Assembly: GCA_963970005.1 (NCBI GenBank)
Contig: CAXAMN010021224.1
Coordinates: 101,830 to 165,829 of the forward strand
DNA from: Durusdinium trenchii
Lineage: Eukaryota; Sar; Dinophyceae; Suessiales; Symbiodiniaceae
Reading direction: 5' to 3'
DNA length: 64,000 nt
A program made the translations under genes and the position numbers. Under the pieces are notes generated by a model. The model saw nothing but the letters and a program-made list of their open reading frames with translations. It was not told where the DNA came from and did no database searches. Positions 62,905 through 64,000 of this stretch are shown here, one piece after another. Each line of letters starts with the position of its first letter. The first letter of the stretch is position 1.

Positions 62905-64000
62905 GCCGGGGCGACCCCGGGTCGGAGCAGGGGTGGCTGGTGGTGGCTGGCAACAAGGCAGCCAACGTGGACCCAAGCCAAGGGGTGGGGGACATGTAGA
63001 CGGTCGAAAAAGGTGCACAACGACGCAGCTAATGAGTTGAAGTATAGTGGAAGTCTTGATTCATACACCTGCCCGTTTGAATTCAATAACCTCTTTACAT
63101 GCGGGGGTTCATCATCAAGAGGCTACATGTGACTTTTTCGAGTTGGCCGATACATGCATTCCTTTTTTTTGGTGTGTGTGTGTGTCAACCCCTGTGCCAA
63201 AGGGTTCACTGCCAACTTCTACCTTTTTCACAGCAGGGGGCCATCCCCCTCCCCAGTGGCGGATGGCCAACGAAGAGGCCACTGGGGGGGGCTGCAAACG
63301 TACCTGCCGAACTGTTGTACAAGCTGTCACTCCACTCTTTCTTTGTTTGTTTCCATGGTGGTTCATGCTACTTCCCCTAAACCCTTTTCCCTCGGTTTCA
63401 GCTGCCGTCCGCCGCTCGTCCGCTGCTGTCGCGAGTCTGCAGATGCGCACAAACTATTTGTTGAAACACCTTCAATTGATCGGACTCCTCACCTTGCCGT
63501 TGAGCCATTCCTTTCCTCGGAAAATTGAGTTAACTGAATACAAGTGTCGAAGTGTGTTTCGCTCAGCCGTCCCACTCGGGTGCTGAGTGTGATCCCCGTC
63601 ACTGGGGCGCCGTTTTGCATCGGAAATCACCCACCACAACATGCCACCTTTCACCGGATTTCCACTGGAAGTCATTGACACATCCATAGAATCAACTGAT
63701 GCATTGGCCGCCGGGCCCAAACACGGCAGCTTCTTCTTCTTTCACTGACTTACTGACCAGTTTTGCAAAGGGTTTTTGCATGATCCTCAAGCAGTGCGAT
63801 TTGAGTTTTTTTGAGCAGTTTAATTCGACGTGCATGAACTCACCACAACACTACATTCCTCCACACCATCAAGCATAAGCAGAACAAGCACAAACACAAC
63901 GTCCATCACATCCTCCAGCACGGCAACAAGCACGAGCACATCCGCAACAGCAACCATCACATCCACCTCCTCCAGTTTCTCGATAACATCAAGCACAAGC
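62905..64000 (+). other. Terminal 1.1 kb: intron of the exchanger, no further exon found
   Basis: The last helices of NCX (FSV...then RR..GGELGG-type sequence) were searched for and not found. Contains a (TG)n tract at 63,173-63,185 and an A/C-rich low-complexity end from about 63,823. Confidence 0.5.
63823..64000 (+). repeat. A/C-rich low-complexity tract reading Ser/Thr-rich, cut by window edge
   Basis: From about 63,840 the + strand is almost free of long G/T runs and made of degenerate ACAAGCAC/CATCACATC units. One frame stays open to the edge and encodes almost only Ser and Thr (for example SSSTATSTSTSATATITS). Could be simple repeat or a mucin-like coding exon. Confidence 0.4.

Noticed and set aside
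1..64000. Dinoflagellate spliced-leader, rRNA or tRNA genes
   Set aside because: Looked for the spliced-leader core and for cloverleaf or rRNA sequence by eye; none seen.

Overview
The window looks like nuclear DNA of a dinoflagellate, most likely of the Symbiodiniaceae/Suessiales type. Coding density is very low. Exons average about 65 nt and are separated by kilobase introns. Splice donors are mostly GC and GA as well as GT, and acceptors are almost all AG|G. Introns are full of short hairpin (MITE-like) repeats, microsatellites and decayed retroelements. No prokaryotic gene organisation, rRNA, tRNA, CRISPR or spliced-leader gene was recognised. Nearly all long reading frames are chance frames; the real coding sequence lies in pieces mostly too short to stand out.

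Main result: one gene runs along the + strand from about 17.1 kb to at least 62.9 kb and encodes a Na+/Ca2+ exchanger of the NCX/SLC8 (Calx) superfamily. I can follow 24 coding pieces (about 1.5 kb in 45.8 kb): an N-terminal segment and TM1 (17.1-20.8 kb), the alpha-1 repeat (23.4-24.9 kb), further membrane segments (25.2, 37.2 and 39.0 kb), a charged cytosolic loop (41.8-49.3 kb), a complete Calx-beta domain (49.2-54.3 kb), and the alpha-2 repeat with following segments (57.4-62.9 kb). Reading-frame phase is consistent across every junction I could define except three places (20.77-23.36 kb, 24.85-25.18 kb, 54.34-57.38 kb), where an exon edge or a small exon is unresolved. The first exon(s) and the last one(s) lie outside or were not found.

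Nested in its introns: (i) an 11.9 kb intron (25.25-37.18 kb) holds a frame-broken LINE-type retroelement (endonuclease, reverse transcriptase, zinc fingers; 29.1-32.3 kb), a second retroelement-like reading frame (32.5-33.25 kb) and exons of a separate tetratricopeptide-repeat protein (33.58-34.20 kb, possibly also 26.44 kb). (ii) A 6.2 kb intron (42.96-49.20 kb) holds a 2.0 kb AT-rich insertion with about 26 bp terminal inverted repeats and an 11 bp direct repeat at its ends (45,406-47,441). It carries minus-strand remnants of a class-3-lipase-like protein, a GIY-YIG nuclease and the C-terminal part of a double-jelly-roll major capsid protein, which is a signature of an endogenous Polinton-like virus (protist DNA virus). 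All three genes are broken.

Upstream of the exchanger (1-17.1 kb) I found no gene I could identify, only microsatellites (notably a 475 bp TAC-type array at 4.7-5.2 kb) and hairpin repeats. At least six families of ~90-120 bp hairpin elements recur through the window.
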